Positions 1-7,396 are shown, counted from the stretch's first letter. The stretch is DNA of 13,055 bases from Bacteroidota bacterium (GCA_003023665.1 PXYR01000009.1:1-13055), one strand, 5' to 3'. Numbers and translations are program-made. The notes: generated by a model from the sequence alone, not told the origin.

Positions 1-284
1 ACCAAGTACTCAGTCCTAAAGAAAGTGATGCAGGTATTTGGGTGCATCAGGACGCTTGGTTCAATATGGGAACTTTTAAGAAAGGAAGTCATGAAGTGTA
101 TTCTGTCAAAAGACCCCAAAATGGCGCTTATTTATTTGTAATTGACGGCTCTTTTGAGGTTTCTGGGCAACAACTGAACAAGCGCGATGCACTCGGATGT
201 TGGGAAACAGATACGGTGAGCCTGAAGAGCCTTGAAAATGGCAGTCGCATTTTAATCATTGATGTTCCCATGAATTTGGGTTGA
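1..284 (+). CDS. Pirin-family bicupin protein (YhaK-like), C-terminal fragment
   Basis: The reading frame is open to the left edge (first whole codon at 3) and stops with TGA at 282-284, so only the last 93 residues are visible. They match the C-terminal cupin of pirin/YhaK-type proteins: a GIWVHQDAWF block near the start, then a beta-rich stretch with VFVIDGSFEVSGQQLNKRDALG and a final VPMN. In full-length members this half follows an N-terminal cupin that carries the metal ligands; that part is outside the window. Family members are cytoplasmic metal-binding cupins, some with quercetin 2,3-dioxygenase activity, but the physiological substrate is usually unknown. The GTG at 42 is an internal valine codon, not a start. 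The next gene begins about 75 bases downstream behind its own promoter-like box, so co-transcription is uncertain. The family call is firm; the biochemical role is not. Confidence 0.88.
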   Translation, partial: QVLSPKESDAGIWVHQDAWFNMGTFKKGSHEVYSVKRPQNGAYLFVIDGSFEVSGQQLNKRDALGCWETDTVSLKSLENGSRILIIDVPMNLG

Positions 285-330
285 TGCTCCATACCCCTGC
301 CAAAAAAGAACAATAATTATTCAAAGGTGT

Positions 331-338
331 TAGCTTTG
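331..338 (+). promoter_or_regulatory. Candidate -7 promoter box (TAGCTTTG) for HMG-CoA reductase
   Basis: TAGCTTTG is an exact match to the Bacteroidota -7 consensus TAnnTTTG. It lies 20 bases before the ATG at 359, which would give a very short leader. I see no TTG -33 element 17-23 bases upstream, so the match is one-sided. The box covers the first base of the GTG at 338, which argues against that GTG being the translation start. Confidence 0.45.
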
Positions 339-358
339 TGCATGTAAATCGTATCGTC

Positions 359-1690
359 ATGAATAAGCCAATCAAAGGATTTTCAAAACTTAGCAAAGCG
401 GCTAAATTGGAATGGTTAACTCAAAACAATTTTGAGCACCCGGACAAAACACTAGAGCTGTTTCAAAGCTATTGGCACAATGACAGCAGCGTGCAACAAA
501 AGCACGACGACTTCATTGAAAATACCATGACCAACTATTACATGCCATTTGGTGTGGCACCAAACTTTCAAATTAATGGAAAGCTCTACACCCTTCCCAT
601 GGCAATTGAGGAAAGTTCAGTAGTTGCTGCTGCCTCTAAAAGTGCAAGTTTTTGGTTGCAAAGAGGTGGATTCAAAACTGAAGTGATTAGCACGGAAAAA
701 ATTGGACATGTTCATTTCATGTATGAGGGAAATGCGCAACCTTATTTCAATGAATTTGAAAACCTTGAAAATCAATTAAGAGAATCAACAAAATCGCTGA
801 CAGCCAATATGGAGGCTAGAGGCGGGGGGATTACCTCTATCAAGTTGGTGGATAAAACAGCTCAGTTAGACCATTATTATCAATTGGAAGTTTGCTTTGA
901 GACATGCGATTCCATGGGGGCGAATTTTATCAATTCCAATTTGGAAGAAATGGCTAAGCGACTTGAATCATTTACTTCAGCACATTCAGGTTTAGACGAA
1001 AGTAAACTTGAAGTAGTTATGCGTATTCTGAGTAATTACACCCCAAATTGTATCGTTAGGGCCTCCGTGAGTTGCCCCATTGAAGATTTAGAAAGTGAAG
1101 GTACTAGCGGGGAAGACTTTGCGCGGAAATTTAAACGTGCTATAGCTATCGCGAATGCGGAACCTTACCGGGCCACCACACACAATAAAGGCATTATGAA
1201 TGGTGTGGACGCTCTCATTATTGCCACAGGAAATGACTTTAGAGCAGTTGAGGCCGCATGCCATACCTATGCTTCAAAATCGGGCCAATACAGCAGTCTT
1301 ACTCACTGCAAGTTAGAGGATGGAGTTTTCACCTATTGGATAGAAATACCCCTTGCATTAGGAGTGGTAGGAGGTTTGACTAAGCTACACCCACTGGTGG
1401 TCAAAGCGCTTGAAATGTTGGGTAAACCAAATGCAGAGGAATTAATGGGCATTGTTGCCGTAAGTGGTTTAGCGCAAAATTTCGCAGCACTTCGGGCATT
1501 GGTAACCACAGGGATTCAAAAAGGGCACATGAAAATGCACCTCTTGAATATTCTAAATCAACTTGAAGCGACTCAGGAAGAGAAAGCGGTAATTACCGAG
1601 TACTTTAAAGATAAAGTACCTCATCACCGTGAAGTTGTAAATTACTTCTGTACTTTGCGTGGACAGCCCATACCTAAGCTGGGCAGCTAA
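359..1690 (+). CDS. mvaA: Hydroxymethylglutaryl-CoA reductase, class II
   Basis: It interconverts HMG-CoA and mevalonate with NAD(P)H in the cytoplasm. The 443 residues fit class II (bacterial 'degradative' type) enzymes. Visible landmarks are PMAIEESSVVAAAS at 80-93 with the catalytic Glu (84 or 85), RGGGI at 154-158, DSMGAN at 184-189, THNKGIMNG at 274-282 with catalytic Lys277, GNDFRA at 291-296 with Asp293, and GHMKMH at 389-394 with catalytic His390. All four catalytic residues are present. I chose the ATG at 359 because MNKPIKGFSKLS is the usual N-terminus in Bacteroidota; an in-frame GTG at 338 would add seven residues but overlaps a promoter-like box. The GHMP kinase 6 bases downstream points to biosynthesis of isoprenoid precursors rather than mevalonate breakdown, although the family name says 'degradative'. 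Cofactor preference cannot be read from sequence alone. Confidence 0.95.
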   Translation: MNKPIKGFSKLSKAAKLEWLTQNNFEHPDKTLELFQSYWHNDSSVQQKHDDFIENTMTNYYMPFGVAPNFQINGKLYTLPMAIEESSVVAAASKSASFWLQRGGFKTEVISTEKIGHVHFMYEGNAQPYFNEFENLENQLRESTKSLTANMEARGGGITSIKLVDKTAQLDHYYQLEVCFETCDSMGANFINSNLEEMAKRLESFTSAHSGLDESKLEVVMRILSNYTPNCIVRASVSCPIEDLESEGTSGEDFARKFKRAIAIANAEPYRATTHNKGIMNGVDALIIATGNDFRAVEAACHTYASKSGQYSSLTHCKLEDGVFTYWIEIPLALGVVGGLTKLHPLVVKALEMLGKPNAEELMGIVAVSGLAQNFAALRALVTTGIQKGHMKMHLLNILNQLEATQEEKAVITEYFKDKVPHHREVVNYFCTLRGQPIPKLGS

Positions 1691-1696
1691 TAAACC

Positions 1697-2599
1697 ATGC
1701 TAAACTACCGCGCCAACGGAAAACTTTTACTTACCTCAGAGTATGCCATTACTCAAGGTGCAAAAGGTCTTGCTTTACCTGCTCGTCTTGGTCAAAAAAT
1801 TCACTATTTCCCAAACATAGAAGGCAAGAGTATTTCTTGGTCTTCCCTTGATCATAATTGCCAAGAATGGTTCTGGGCAGAAATCAGTTTATCGTTAGAA
1901 GTTCTAAGAACATCCAATGAGAAGGTGGCAAAGCGATTACTCAAGAACCTTCAAATAGTCAAGAGTCATTCATCCCTTTTAGACAAACCAGGGAGCTTCA
2001 AAACTGAATTAGAATTTCCTGCTGAATGGGGACTTGGGACATCCAGCACTTTCACAAGTCTATTGGCTCAATGTGCGCAAGTTGATCCACTTGAAACTTT
2101 CAAAAACGCACATGGTGGAAGCGGATATGATCTGGCTTGTGCAAAAGCAGATGGGCCAATTACTTATCAATTAATTGAGAATAAAGCAAAAGTCTTAAAC
2201 ACGACCATTCCATTTGACTTTTTAGACGAACTTGGATTTGTTTATAGAGGGAAAAAGCAGTTGACCTCCGAAAGCTTGAACTTGGTAAAAAGCAAACCTT
2301 TTTCAGATGATCAGATTGATAGATTCAATTTTCTCACAGATGCTTTTTTACAGTCCAAATCGCTGCTAGAATTGGAAGATGTTATTGAGGAACACGAGTC
2401 CCTTCTTGCTGAACATTTGGGTCTTACCAAGGTTAAACAAGAACTCTTTGGAGAACTTCCTGGACAGGTAAAAAGTCTTGGTGGATGGGGTGGAGATTTT
2501 GTGCTCGTTACTCGTCTTCGTTCTTCTGAGCAATGGCTCAAACAAAAGGGGTTTACAACAATATTTCCTTTCAAAGAGCTGGGACTTATTCGCTCCTAG
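1697..2599 (+). CDS. GHMP kinase of the GYDxA type, probable mevalonate-pathway kinase
   Basis: This is an ATP-dependent small-molecule kinase of the GHMP superfamily, 300 residues. The N-terminal motif is ANGKLLLTSEYAITQGAKGLALP (6-28), with Lys9 where mevalonate kinases have an active-site lysine. The phosphate-binding loop WGLGTSST is at 111-118. GGSGYDLACA (140-149) places Asp145 at the expected catalytic base. The C-terminal glycine motif is SLGGWGGDFV (260-269). Relatives usually have LLTGEY and GLGSSS, so Ser14 and Thr115 are mild departures. It starts 6 bases after the HMG-CoA reductase stop, so the two are very likely one operon, and in Flavobacteriia this pairing is common. Mevalonate or phosphomevalonate is the likely substrate, but which one is inference. 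An overlapping frame running through its 3' end belongs to the next gene's upstream region and is not coding. Confidence 0.88.
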   Translation: MLNYRANGKLLLTSEYAITQGAKGLALPARLGQKIHYFPNIEGKSISWSSLDHNCQEWFWAEISLSLEVLRTSNEKVAKRLLKNLQIVKSHSSLLDKPGSFKTELEFPAEWGLGTSSTFTSLLAQCAQVDPLETFKNAHGGSGYDLACAKADGPITYQLIENKAKVLNTTIPFDFLDELGFVYRGKKQLTSESLNLVKSKPFSDDQIDRFNFLTDAFLQSKSLLELEDVIEEHESLLAEHLGLTKVKQELFGELPGQVKSLGGWGGDFVLVTRLRSSEQWLKQKGFTTIFPFKELGLIRS

Positions 2600-2631
2600 G
2601 ATTGGGCACAATATTTGGTAGATTTACGACA

Positions 2632-4812
2632 ATGCGTACAGTCGGTGTTTTATTCATCTTACTCTTCTCCTTCGCTCCTTTGAGCGCGGCGCACCTTGTA
2701 GGTGGTGAAATTTCATATCGTTGCGTGGGATCAAACACTAATGGGAATGTATACCAGATTAAATTGACTGTTTATCGCGATTGTAATTCGTCTGGTGCGC
2801 CTTTTGACAACTTTGCGCCAATTACAATTTATGGAGGGGCAGCACAAAATGTCGCCGTACAGAATCTAAGTGTGGCAAGAGGTCAGATAACAAGTATTCC
2901 AGCTGTAGTTGCCAACCCCTGCCTTCAGACGCCACCCAATGTATGTACAGAAAAGGCAATTTATCAGGCAACTGTAACCCTTCAACCAAGCACCCATGGA
3001 TATACCATAGTGTATCAACGATGCTGTAGAAACAACACCATAACAAACGTTGGAAATTCAGGTAACTGGGGATCAACTTACCATATAACAATACCACCAA
3101 ACGATAATCGTTGCAACGGCTCCGCCCGATTCCAATCGGACCCACCAATTGTAATGTGTAAAGATGACAGCCTAAATATTGACTTTTCCGTTCTTGAAGA
3201 TAACGGCGATTCCATTTATTATTCACTTTGCCAACCCATTACAGGAGGAACCCAAAATAACCCTGCTCCTAATCCGCCTTCACCACCTCCATATTCTGGT
3301 GTACCCTTTCTTTTTCCATATTCTGCAGCCTATCCTCTTCCGTCAAGTCCGCAGATTAGTTTAGATCCAAACACTGGTATTTTAACTGGAACACCAACTG
3401 GAACGGGTCAATATGTTTTTGCAGTCTGTGCGTCAGAATATGATTCAACCGGCGTGTTGTTATCCACTCTGCGACGCGATTACCAATTCAACGTAACCAC
3501 TTGTCAAAGTAATGTAGTCAGTGACCCAACGCCGCAACTATACCAGCCAAACAGCTTTTGTAACGGAACAACTATCACCATGAGTGATAGCTCCATAAAC
3601 GGCACCAACTATTTGTGGTTATGGAATGACCCCAATAACCCTGGGGCATCTTCAACCGGGCGAAACCCTACTTATACCTATGGAGACACAGGTACTTATA
3701 CCATTCAATTGGTCATCAATGTGGGGTGGCCTTGCACAGATACTGCTGAAGTAACCTACGAATTGTATAATCCTATAAACGCTGGGTTTACCACTAGTGG
3801 TCCGGTTTGTTTTGATGAAAACCTGATTACATTCCAAAATCAGAGTTCCAATGGTGGATTAGCCCAAGCAACTTGGGATTTTGGGCCCAATGGGTCTTTA
3901 GCAACATTTAGTGGATGGAATCCACCGCCGGTCAGTTTCTCTACATGGGGAGACCAAATTGTGAGTTTGACCGTAGAAGAAAAAGGATGTATTGGCACTT
4001 TTGTAGATACCGTTAGGATATACAGGCGTCCTGAAACAGAAGTAAATGTAGAAAACCAAATAGGCTGCGCGCCCTTTACCATTGAATTTTGGGACAGCAC
4101 CATTACAGATGGACAAGTCATTTACAACTGGGATTTTGGAGATGGAGTCCTCAGCAACGACAGCGCACCCGTATACACTTACACAGACCCCGGCACCTAT
4201 GACCTTACCCTCACGGTGTATTTTATTGAAGGGTGTTTAGATACGATTACATTGAATTATGACGATTACATTACTGTGTATCCCTCACCAACATCAGCGT
4301 TTATAGCAGATCCCCCTACTGCGACTATTTACACAAGCAACATTGAAATTACAGACTTGGCCGCGGACCCAACAGATGCGCTCATTACTTCCATGGGAGA
4401 CGGGAGTATCTATTATGATTTAAGAAGTTTAAATCATTCCTACAACGATACGGGGTGGTTTGAAGTTGAACATGTTGTTATCAATACTTATAATTGTCCG
4501 GATACCTCTACCGCATTGGTTCGAATCAATCCTGAAACTCTAGTTTTTGTCCCCAATGCATTTTCACCAAATGGAGACGGCACAAATGAGATGTTCGCCC
4601 CAACAGCTGTTGGAGTTAAATCATATGAACTTCGAATTTACAATCGCTGGGGTGAAGAAATTTTTAATAGTAAAACACCTGAAATTGGATGGGACGGTAA
4701 TTTTCCCAACGGCAAACCCGCTCCATTTGGCGCCTATACTTGGTCTGTTTTTGCCAAAGGCGCCAATGATAAAGTGATCACGAAAACAGGAATAGTTACT
4801 CTTCTGAAATAA
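2632..4812 (+). CDS. Secreted PKD-domain protein with T9SS type B (gliding-motility-associated) C-terminal sorting domain
   Basis: 726 residues, exported by Sec and then through T9SS to the cell surface or medium. Residues 1-20 are a signal peptide (MRT, a hydrophobic core, then PLSAA) with likely cleavage after Ala20. Residues 21-291 are a cysteine-rich module (HLVGGEISYRC, YRDCNSSG, QRCCRNN, VMCKDDS) seen repeatedly at the start of large Bacteroidota surface proteins. Next come PKD-like beta domains at about 300-382, 383-464 and 467-552, with the WDFGDG signature at about 500, then a degenerate fourth at about 552-634. Residues 638-726 are the sorting domain: VFVPNAFSPNGDG, YNRWGEEIF, GWDGNFPNG, GAYTWSV. 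I start at ATG 2632 because it alone gives a signal peptide; the longer frame from 2533 overlaps the kinase gene. A one-mismatch -7 box (AATATTTG, 2610-2617) may serve it. Ligand and role are unknown; adhesion is a guess. Confidence 0.92.
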   Translation: MRTVGVLFILLFSFAPLSAAHLVGGEISYRCVGSNTNGNVYQIKLTVYRDCNSSGAPFDNFAPITIYGGAAQNVAVQNLSVARGQITSIPAVVANPCLQTPPNVCTEKAIYQATVTLQPSTHGYTIVYQRCCRNNTITNVGNSGNWGSTYHITIPPNDNRCNGSARFQSDPPIVMCKDDSLNIDFSVLEDNGDSIYYSLCQPITGGTQNNPAPNPPSPPPYSGVPFLFPYSAAYPLPSSPQISLDPNTGILTGTPTGTGQYVFAVCASEYDSTGVLLSTLRRDYQFNVTTCQSNVVSDPTPQLYQPNSFCNGTTITMSDSSINGTNYLWLWNDPNNPGASSTGRNPTYTYGDTGTYTIQLVINVGWPCTDTAEVTYELYNPINAGFTTSGPVCFDENLITFQNQSSNGGLAQATWDFGPNGSLATFSGWNPPPVSFSTWGDQIVSLTVEEKGCIGTFVDTVRIYRRPETEVNVENQIGCAPFTIEFWDSTITDGQVIYNWDFGDGVLSNDSAPVYTYTDPGTYDLTLTVYFIEGCLDTITLNYDDYITVYPSPTSAFIADPPTATIYTSNIEITDLAADPTDALITSMGDGSIYYDLRSLNHSYNDTGWFEVEHVVINTYNCPDTSTALVRINPETLVFVPNAFSPNGDGTNEMFAPTAVGVKSYELRIYNRWGEEIFNSKTPEIGWDGNFPNGKPAPFGAYTWSVFAKGANDKVITKTGIVTLLK

Positions 4813-4821
4813 CCTATTTCA
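4805..4821. repeat. Inverted repeat spanning two convergent stop codons
   Basis: TGAAATA (4805-4811) and TATTTCA (4815-4821) are perfect inverted arms around a 3-base loop. The hairpin contains the TAA of the PKD-protein gene (4810-4812) and the stop of crcB (4814-4816 on the minus strand). It is AT-rich and has no T tract on either side, so it is not a textbook terminator. It is the only dyad I see at this junction. Confidence 0.4.
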
Positions 4822-5176
4822 CTAAAAGCCAAATGGCCGCTATAGAAATCATGACGCTTCCCAGCACGTAAGCTAATGCCTCTAACTCTCTGCCTTCTTG
4901 GATTAATCGGACCGTTTCGTAACTAAACGTACTAAACGTTGACCACCCGCCACAAATTCCTGTTGCCAATAGCAATTGAAGTGTACTTTTTTCCGGTGAT
5001 AACTTGTACACATAGACCAGGGCAACAGAAGCCATGATATTAATTACGAAAGTTGCCCAATGCAACTTGCTCTGAGCGATACCCGCAGCCAACATACCTT
5101 GAGTAGTACCAAAGCGCAATACGGCTCCAATACCACCACCTAAAAAAACCGCTACAATTGCTGTGAATGAACTCAT
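4814..5176 (-). CDS. crcB: Fluoride channel CrcB (Fluc family)
   Basis: An inner-membrane fluoride-specific channel that lowers cytoplasmic fluoride; it works as an antiparallel dimer. The 120 residues and four predicted membrane segments fit the family. Landmarks are GGGIGAVLRFG (13-23), TFVINIMAS (42-50) with Asn46, and GICGGWSTFSTFSYE (73-87), which carries the glycine-rich break near the central sodium site and the paired phenylalanines (Phe81, Phe84) of the fluoride path. The ATG overlaps the PAP2 stop as ATGA (5173-5176), so translation is probably coupled to that gene. It is the last gene of the adk-obg-PAP2-crcB cluster, and its stop lies 1 base from the stop of the convergent gene. 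No fluoride-riboswitch-like leader can sit directly upstream because that sequence is PAP2 coding. Confidence 0.95.
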   Translation of the reverse strand: MSSFTAIVAVFLGGGIGAVLRFGTTQGMLAAGIAQSKLHWATFVINIMASVALVYVYKLSPEKSTLQLLLATGICGGWSTFSTFSYETVRLIQEGRELEALAYVLGSVMISIAAIWLLVK

Positions 5177-5718
5177 GAAAACTGGGAATCAATACGTACT
5201 AAAATAGTTGAAATCAATATGCCCCATAATGCCCCGGCTAATAGGTCCAAAGGGTAATGTACTCCGAGATGAATTCTTGAAAAACTTTGAATCACAGCAA
5301 CCACAATTAGTATAGGAAACCATGAGGGTTTCAGCCACCTACGCATTAGAAATGCTAATCCAAAAGTATTGGCAGCATGCGAAGAAAAAAAGCCGAAAGC
5401 AGAGCAATGAACAAGGATACGAACACCCTCAAACCCTTCTTGACAGGGACGGGGACGCCCAATTAATTCCTTAAAAAAATTCGCCCCTTGATCCCAAAGT
5501 AACACACCAACTAAACACAAGGCAATTCTAAAAATCCAAGTGCTGTGGGTCTCTGATTGTTTAATTAAGCGTGCAACGAGCACAATATATAAGGGTAACC
5601 ACGTGAAAGTCTTTGTCACCGCCAACCAAAAGGTATCTGTTGATGCGCTAAAAAGTTGATGTAGCATCAAGAACAACTGCTTGTCCCATTCCATTATAGA
5701 GTCAACTAAGGCAATCAC
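5173..5718 (-). CDS. PAP2-family membrane phosphatase
   Basis: An inner-membrane phosphatase of the type-2 phosphatidic acid phosphatase family, which acts on lipid phosphates such as undecaprenyl diphosphate, phosphatidylglycerol phosphate or lipid A. All three active-site motifs are present in the 181 residues: KELIGRPRP (83-91, KX6RP), SSHAA (112-116, the PSGH-type motif with the catalytic first histidine), and SRIHLGVHYPLD (147-158, SRX5HX3D with His154 and Asp158). About five hydrophobic segments surround them. The start at 5718 is GTG; its bases overlap the obg stop as GTGA, and the MIALVDSIMEWDKQLF N-terminus has the length usual for Bacteroidota homologues. An ATG at 5694 is the alternative. 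The true substrate cannot be told from sequence; recycling of undecaprenyl pyrophosphate or lipid A dephosphorylation are both possible. Confidence 0.9.
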   Translation of the reverse strand: MIALVDSIMEWDKQLFLMLHQLFSASTDTFWLAVTKTFTWLPLYIVLVARLIKQSETHSTWIFRIALCLVGVLLWDQGANFFKELIGRPRPCQEGFEGVRILVHCSAFGFFSSHAANTFGLAFLMRRWLKPSWFPILIVVAVIQSFSRIHLGVHYPLDLLAGALWGILISTILVRIDSQFS

Positions 5719-6713
5719 AATTCTTCGTTTAGAGCAGACCAGATATTGTCCTTCAATGCCATTATATTTTGGCCTGTCACCGATGAAATAAATATATGGG
5801 GGATATCCTTGGGAAGTTGCAGCTCAATTTCAGCTTGCATCTCATCATCCAACATATCGGACTTTGTTATGGCTAAAATTCTATTCTTATCTGCCAACTC
5901 AGGATTATAAACGACCAATTCGTTAAGGAGTATTTCATATTCCCTCTGGTAATCGTCAGTATCCGCGGGCACCATAAATAACAATAATGCATTGCGCTCA
6001 ATATGCCTTAAGAACCTATAACCTAGTCCTTTACCTTCTGAAGCTCCTTCAATAATTCCGGGAATGTCAGCCATGACAAATGACCGATAATCCCGATAGT
6101 TTACCATACCTAAATTTGGAACTAACGTAGTAAAAGGGTAATTGGCTATTTCCGGTTTTGCAGCACTTACCACGCTGAGCAAAGTACTTTTTCCTGCATT
6201 TGGAAAGCCCACTAAACCAACATCTGCGAGGACTTTTAATTCAAGGATAAACCATCCTTCTACAGGATCTTCTCCAGGCTGAGCGTATCGTGGAGTCTGA
6301 AAAGTAGAAGACTTGAAGTGTACATTTCCTTGGCCACCACGGCCGCCTTTTACTAAAATCTTCTCCTCTCCCTCTTCTGTAATTTCAAAGAGGACTTTAC
6401 CCGTCTCTTCGTCTTTTGCAACAGTTCCTAAAGGAACATCAATATACCTGTCTTCTCCATTAGCGCCCGTCTTCTCCTGACCTGCGCCGTTCTCCCCTGA
6501 AGATGCTTTTATGTGCTTTTGATACTTTAACGGTAACAGCGTCCACATCTGTGAATTACCACGAACAATAACATGTCCGCCTCTACCCCCATCGCCACCG
6601 TCGGGACCGCCCTTAGAAGTCATGCGGTTTCGCAATAGGTGGGTGGACCCTTTTCCTCCACGACCACTTTTGCAGTAGATTTTTACGTAATCAATAAAGT
6701 TGCTTCCAGCCAT
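5715..6713 (-). CDS. obgE: GTPase ObgE/CgtA
   Basis: An essential GTPase that binds the large ribosomal subunit and links late ribosome assembly to growth and stress state; cytoplasmic and ribosome-associated. The 332 residues hold an N-terminal Obg fold (1-159) with the glycine-rich SGRGGKG (16-22), GGPDGGDGGRGG (35-46) and GGRGGQGN (123-130), then the G domain: G1 GFPNAGKS (169-176), switch I NYPFTT (191-196), G3 DIPG (216-219), G4 TKSD (283-286) and G5 around ISSVTG (309-314). There is no C-terminal OCT domain, as in other short Obg proteins. I chose the ATG at 6713 because MAGSNFIDYVKIYCKSG is the family N-terminus; an ATG at 6734 would add seven residues without homology and lies in the loop of a hairpin. 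It is preceded by adk with a 73-base gap and overlaps the PAP2 start by 4 bases. Confidence 0.97.
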   Translation of the reverse strand: MAGSNFIDYVKIYCKSGRGGKGSTHLLRNRMTSKGGPDGGDGGRGGHVIVRGNSQMWTLLPLKYQKHIKASSGENGAGQEKTGANGEDRYIDVPLGTVAKDEETGKVLFEITEEGEEKILVKGGRGGQGNVHFKSSTFQTPRYAQPGEDPVEGWFILELKVLADVGLVGFPNAGKSTLLSVVSAAKPEIANYPFTTLVPNLGMVNYRDYRSFVMADIPGIIEGASEGKGLGYRFLRHIERNALLLFMVPADTDDYQREYEILLNELVVYNPELADKNRILAITKSDMLDDEMQAEIELQLPKDIPHIFISSVTGQNIMALKDNIWSALNEEL

Positions 6714-6719
6714 AATAAA

Positions 6720-6749
6720 AGAGCAGCTTGCCATGTGACGAACTGCTCT
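6720..6749 (-). repeat. Hairpin between adk and obgE
   Basis: Reading the minus strand, AGAGCAG (6749-6743) pairs perfectly with CTGCTCT (6726-6720) around a 16-base loop. The downstream arm is followed by TTTATT and then the obgE ATG at 6713. The stem has a GC-containing core and a short T-rich tail, so it could act as a weak attenuator or shield the obgE ribosome-binding region. The loop contains an in-frame ATG. The function is inferred; the dyad itself is plain. Confidence 0.4.
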
Positions 6750-6786
6750 GTAAAAGTACGATTGTTAATACGGTAAAGAAAACGGA

Positions 6787-7359
6787 CTACAGAGAATCAA
6801 TTACCTTGATCAATCTATTTGTAATTTCTTCAATGGAACCCAATCCATCCACGCCACGGTATTTACCCTGCGTATCGTAGTAATTTTTTACCGGTGCGGT
6901 TTCTTTGTTATAAGTATTGATTCTATTTTGAATCACTCCTGGATCTGCATCATCTGCTCGACCAGATGTTTTTCCACGTTCAAGTAAACGAGCTTTTAGT
7001 TCTTGTTCTCCTACCTCTAATGCAATCATACTTGTGATAGATACATCACGACCATCTAAGAAGGCATCAAGAGCTTCTGCTTGCGCATTTGTTCTCGGAA
7101 AACCGTCAAAAATGAACCCTTTCGCTCCTGGGTTTTTGTTTACGGCATCCTCCAACATTGAAATAGTCACTGAATCCGGAACCAAGGCACCCTTATCCAT
7201 AAAGGATTTGGCTAGTAATCCTAACTCAGTTTCATTTTTAATATTATATCGGAATAAATCCCCCGTGCTCAAATGCACTAGAGAATAACGTTTCACTAAA
7301 AATTCACTTTGCGTTCCTTTGCCAGCACCCGGAGGGCCAAACAGCACGAGATTTAACAT
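6787..7359 (-). CDS. adk: Adenylate kinase
   Basis: It catalyses ATP + AMP to 2 ADP in the cytoplasm and balances adenine nucleotide pools. The 190 residues match the short bacterial form. The P-loop GPPGAGKGT is at 8-16, STGDLFR at 31-37 forms part of the AMP site, FDGFPRT is at 84-90, and the LID region is the short ERGKTSGRADD (127-137) without the four-cysteine zinc cluster. Arg134 and nearby arginines are the phosphate-binding residues expected there. The ATG at 7359 begins the canonical MLNLVLFGPPG. It is the first gene of the minus-strand cluster; a TATCTTTG box about 40 bases upstream is a candidate promoter. The adk-obg neighbourhood recurs in Bacteroidota. Nothing unusual is seen. 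Confidence 0.97.
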   Translation of the reverse strand: MLNLVLFGPPGAGKGTQSEFLVKRYSLVHLSTGDLFRYNIKNETELGLLAKSFMDKGALVPDSVTISMLEDAVNKNPGAKGFIFDGFPRTNAQAEALDAFLDGRDVSITSMIALEVGEQELKARLLERGKTSGRADDADPGVIQNRINTYNKETAPVKNYYDTQGKYRGVDGLGSIEEITNRLIKVIDSL

Positions 7360-7396
7360 TTTAAGGTTGTTTATTTCAGGTCACGAATATACCTAC

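Noticed and set aside
312..321. AATAATTATT perfect palindrome before HMG-CoA reductase
   Set aside because: Ten AT-only bases in an AT-rich intergenic stretch are expected by chance; no second copy was seen.
2311..2611. Two overlapping minus-strand open frames inside the kinase gene
   Set aside because: Low-complexity Ser/Lys-rich translations, no motifs, and both lie opposite a well-supported gene.
2533..2631. In-frame extension of the PKD protein upstream to 2533
   Set aside because: It overlaps the kinase gene, gives no signal peptide at its N-terminus and lacks any family resemblance; ATG 2632 starts a clean signal peptide.
2822..4121. Several open frames on the minus strand, and one on the plus strand, within the PKD protein gene
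   Set aside because: They carry no recognisable domain and are explained by the base composition of the real gene.
5177..5300. Possible fluoride riboswitch upstream of crcB
   Set aside because: The sequence upstream of crcB is PAP2 coding, and crcB starts by a 4-base overlap, so there is no untranslated leader.
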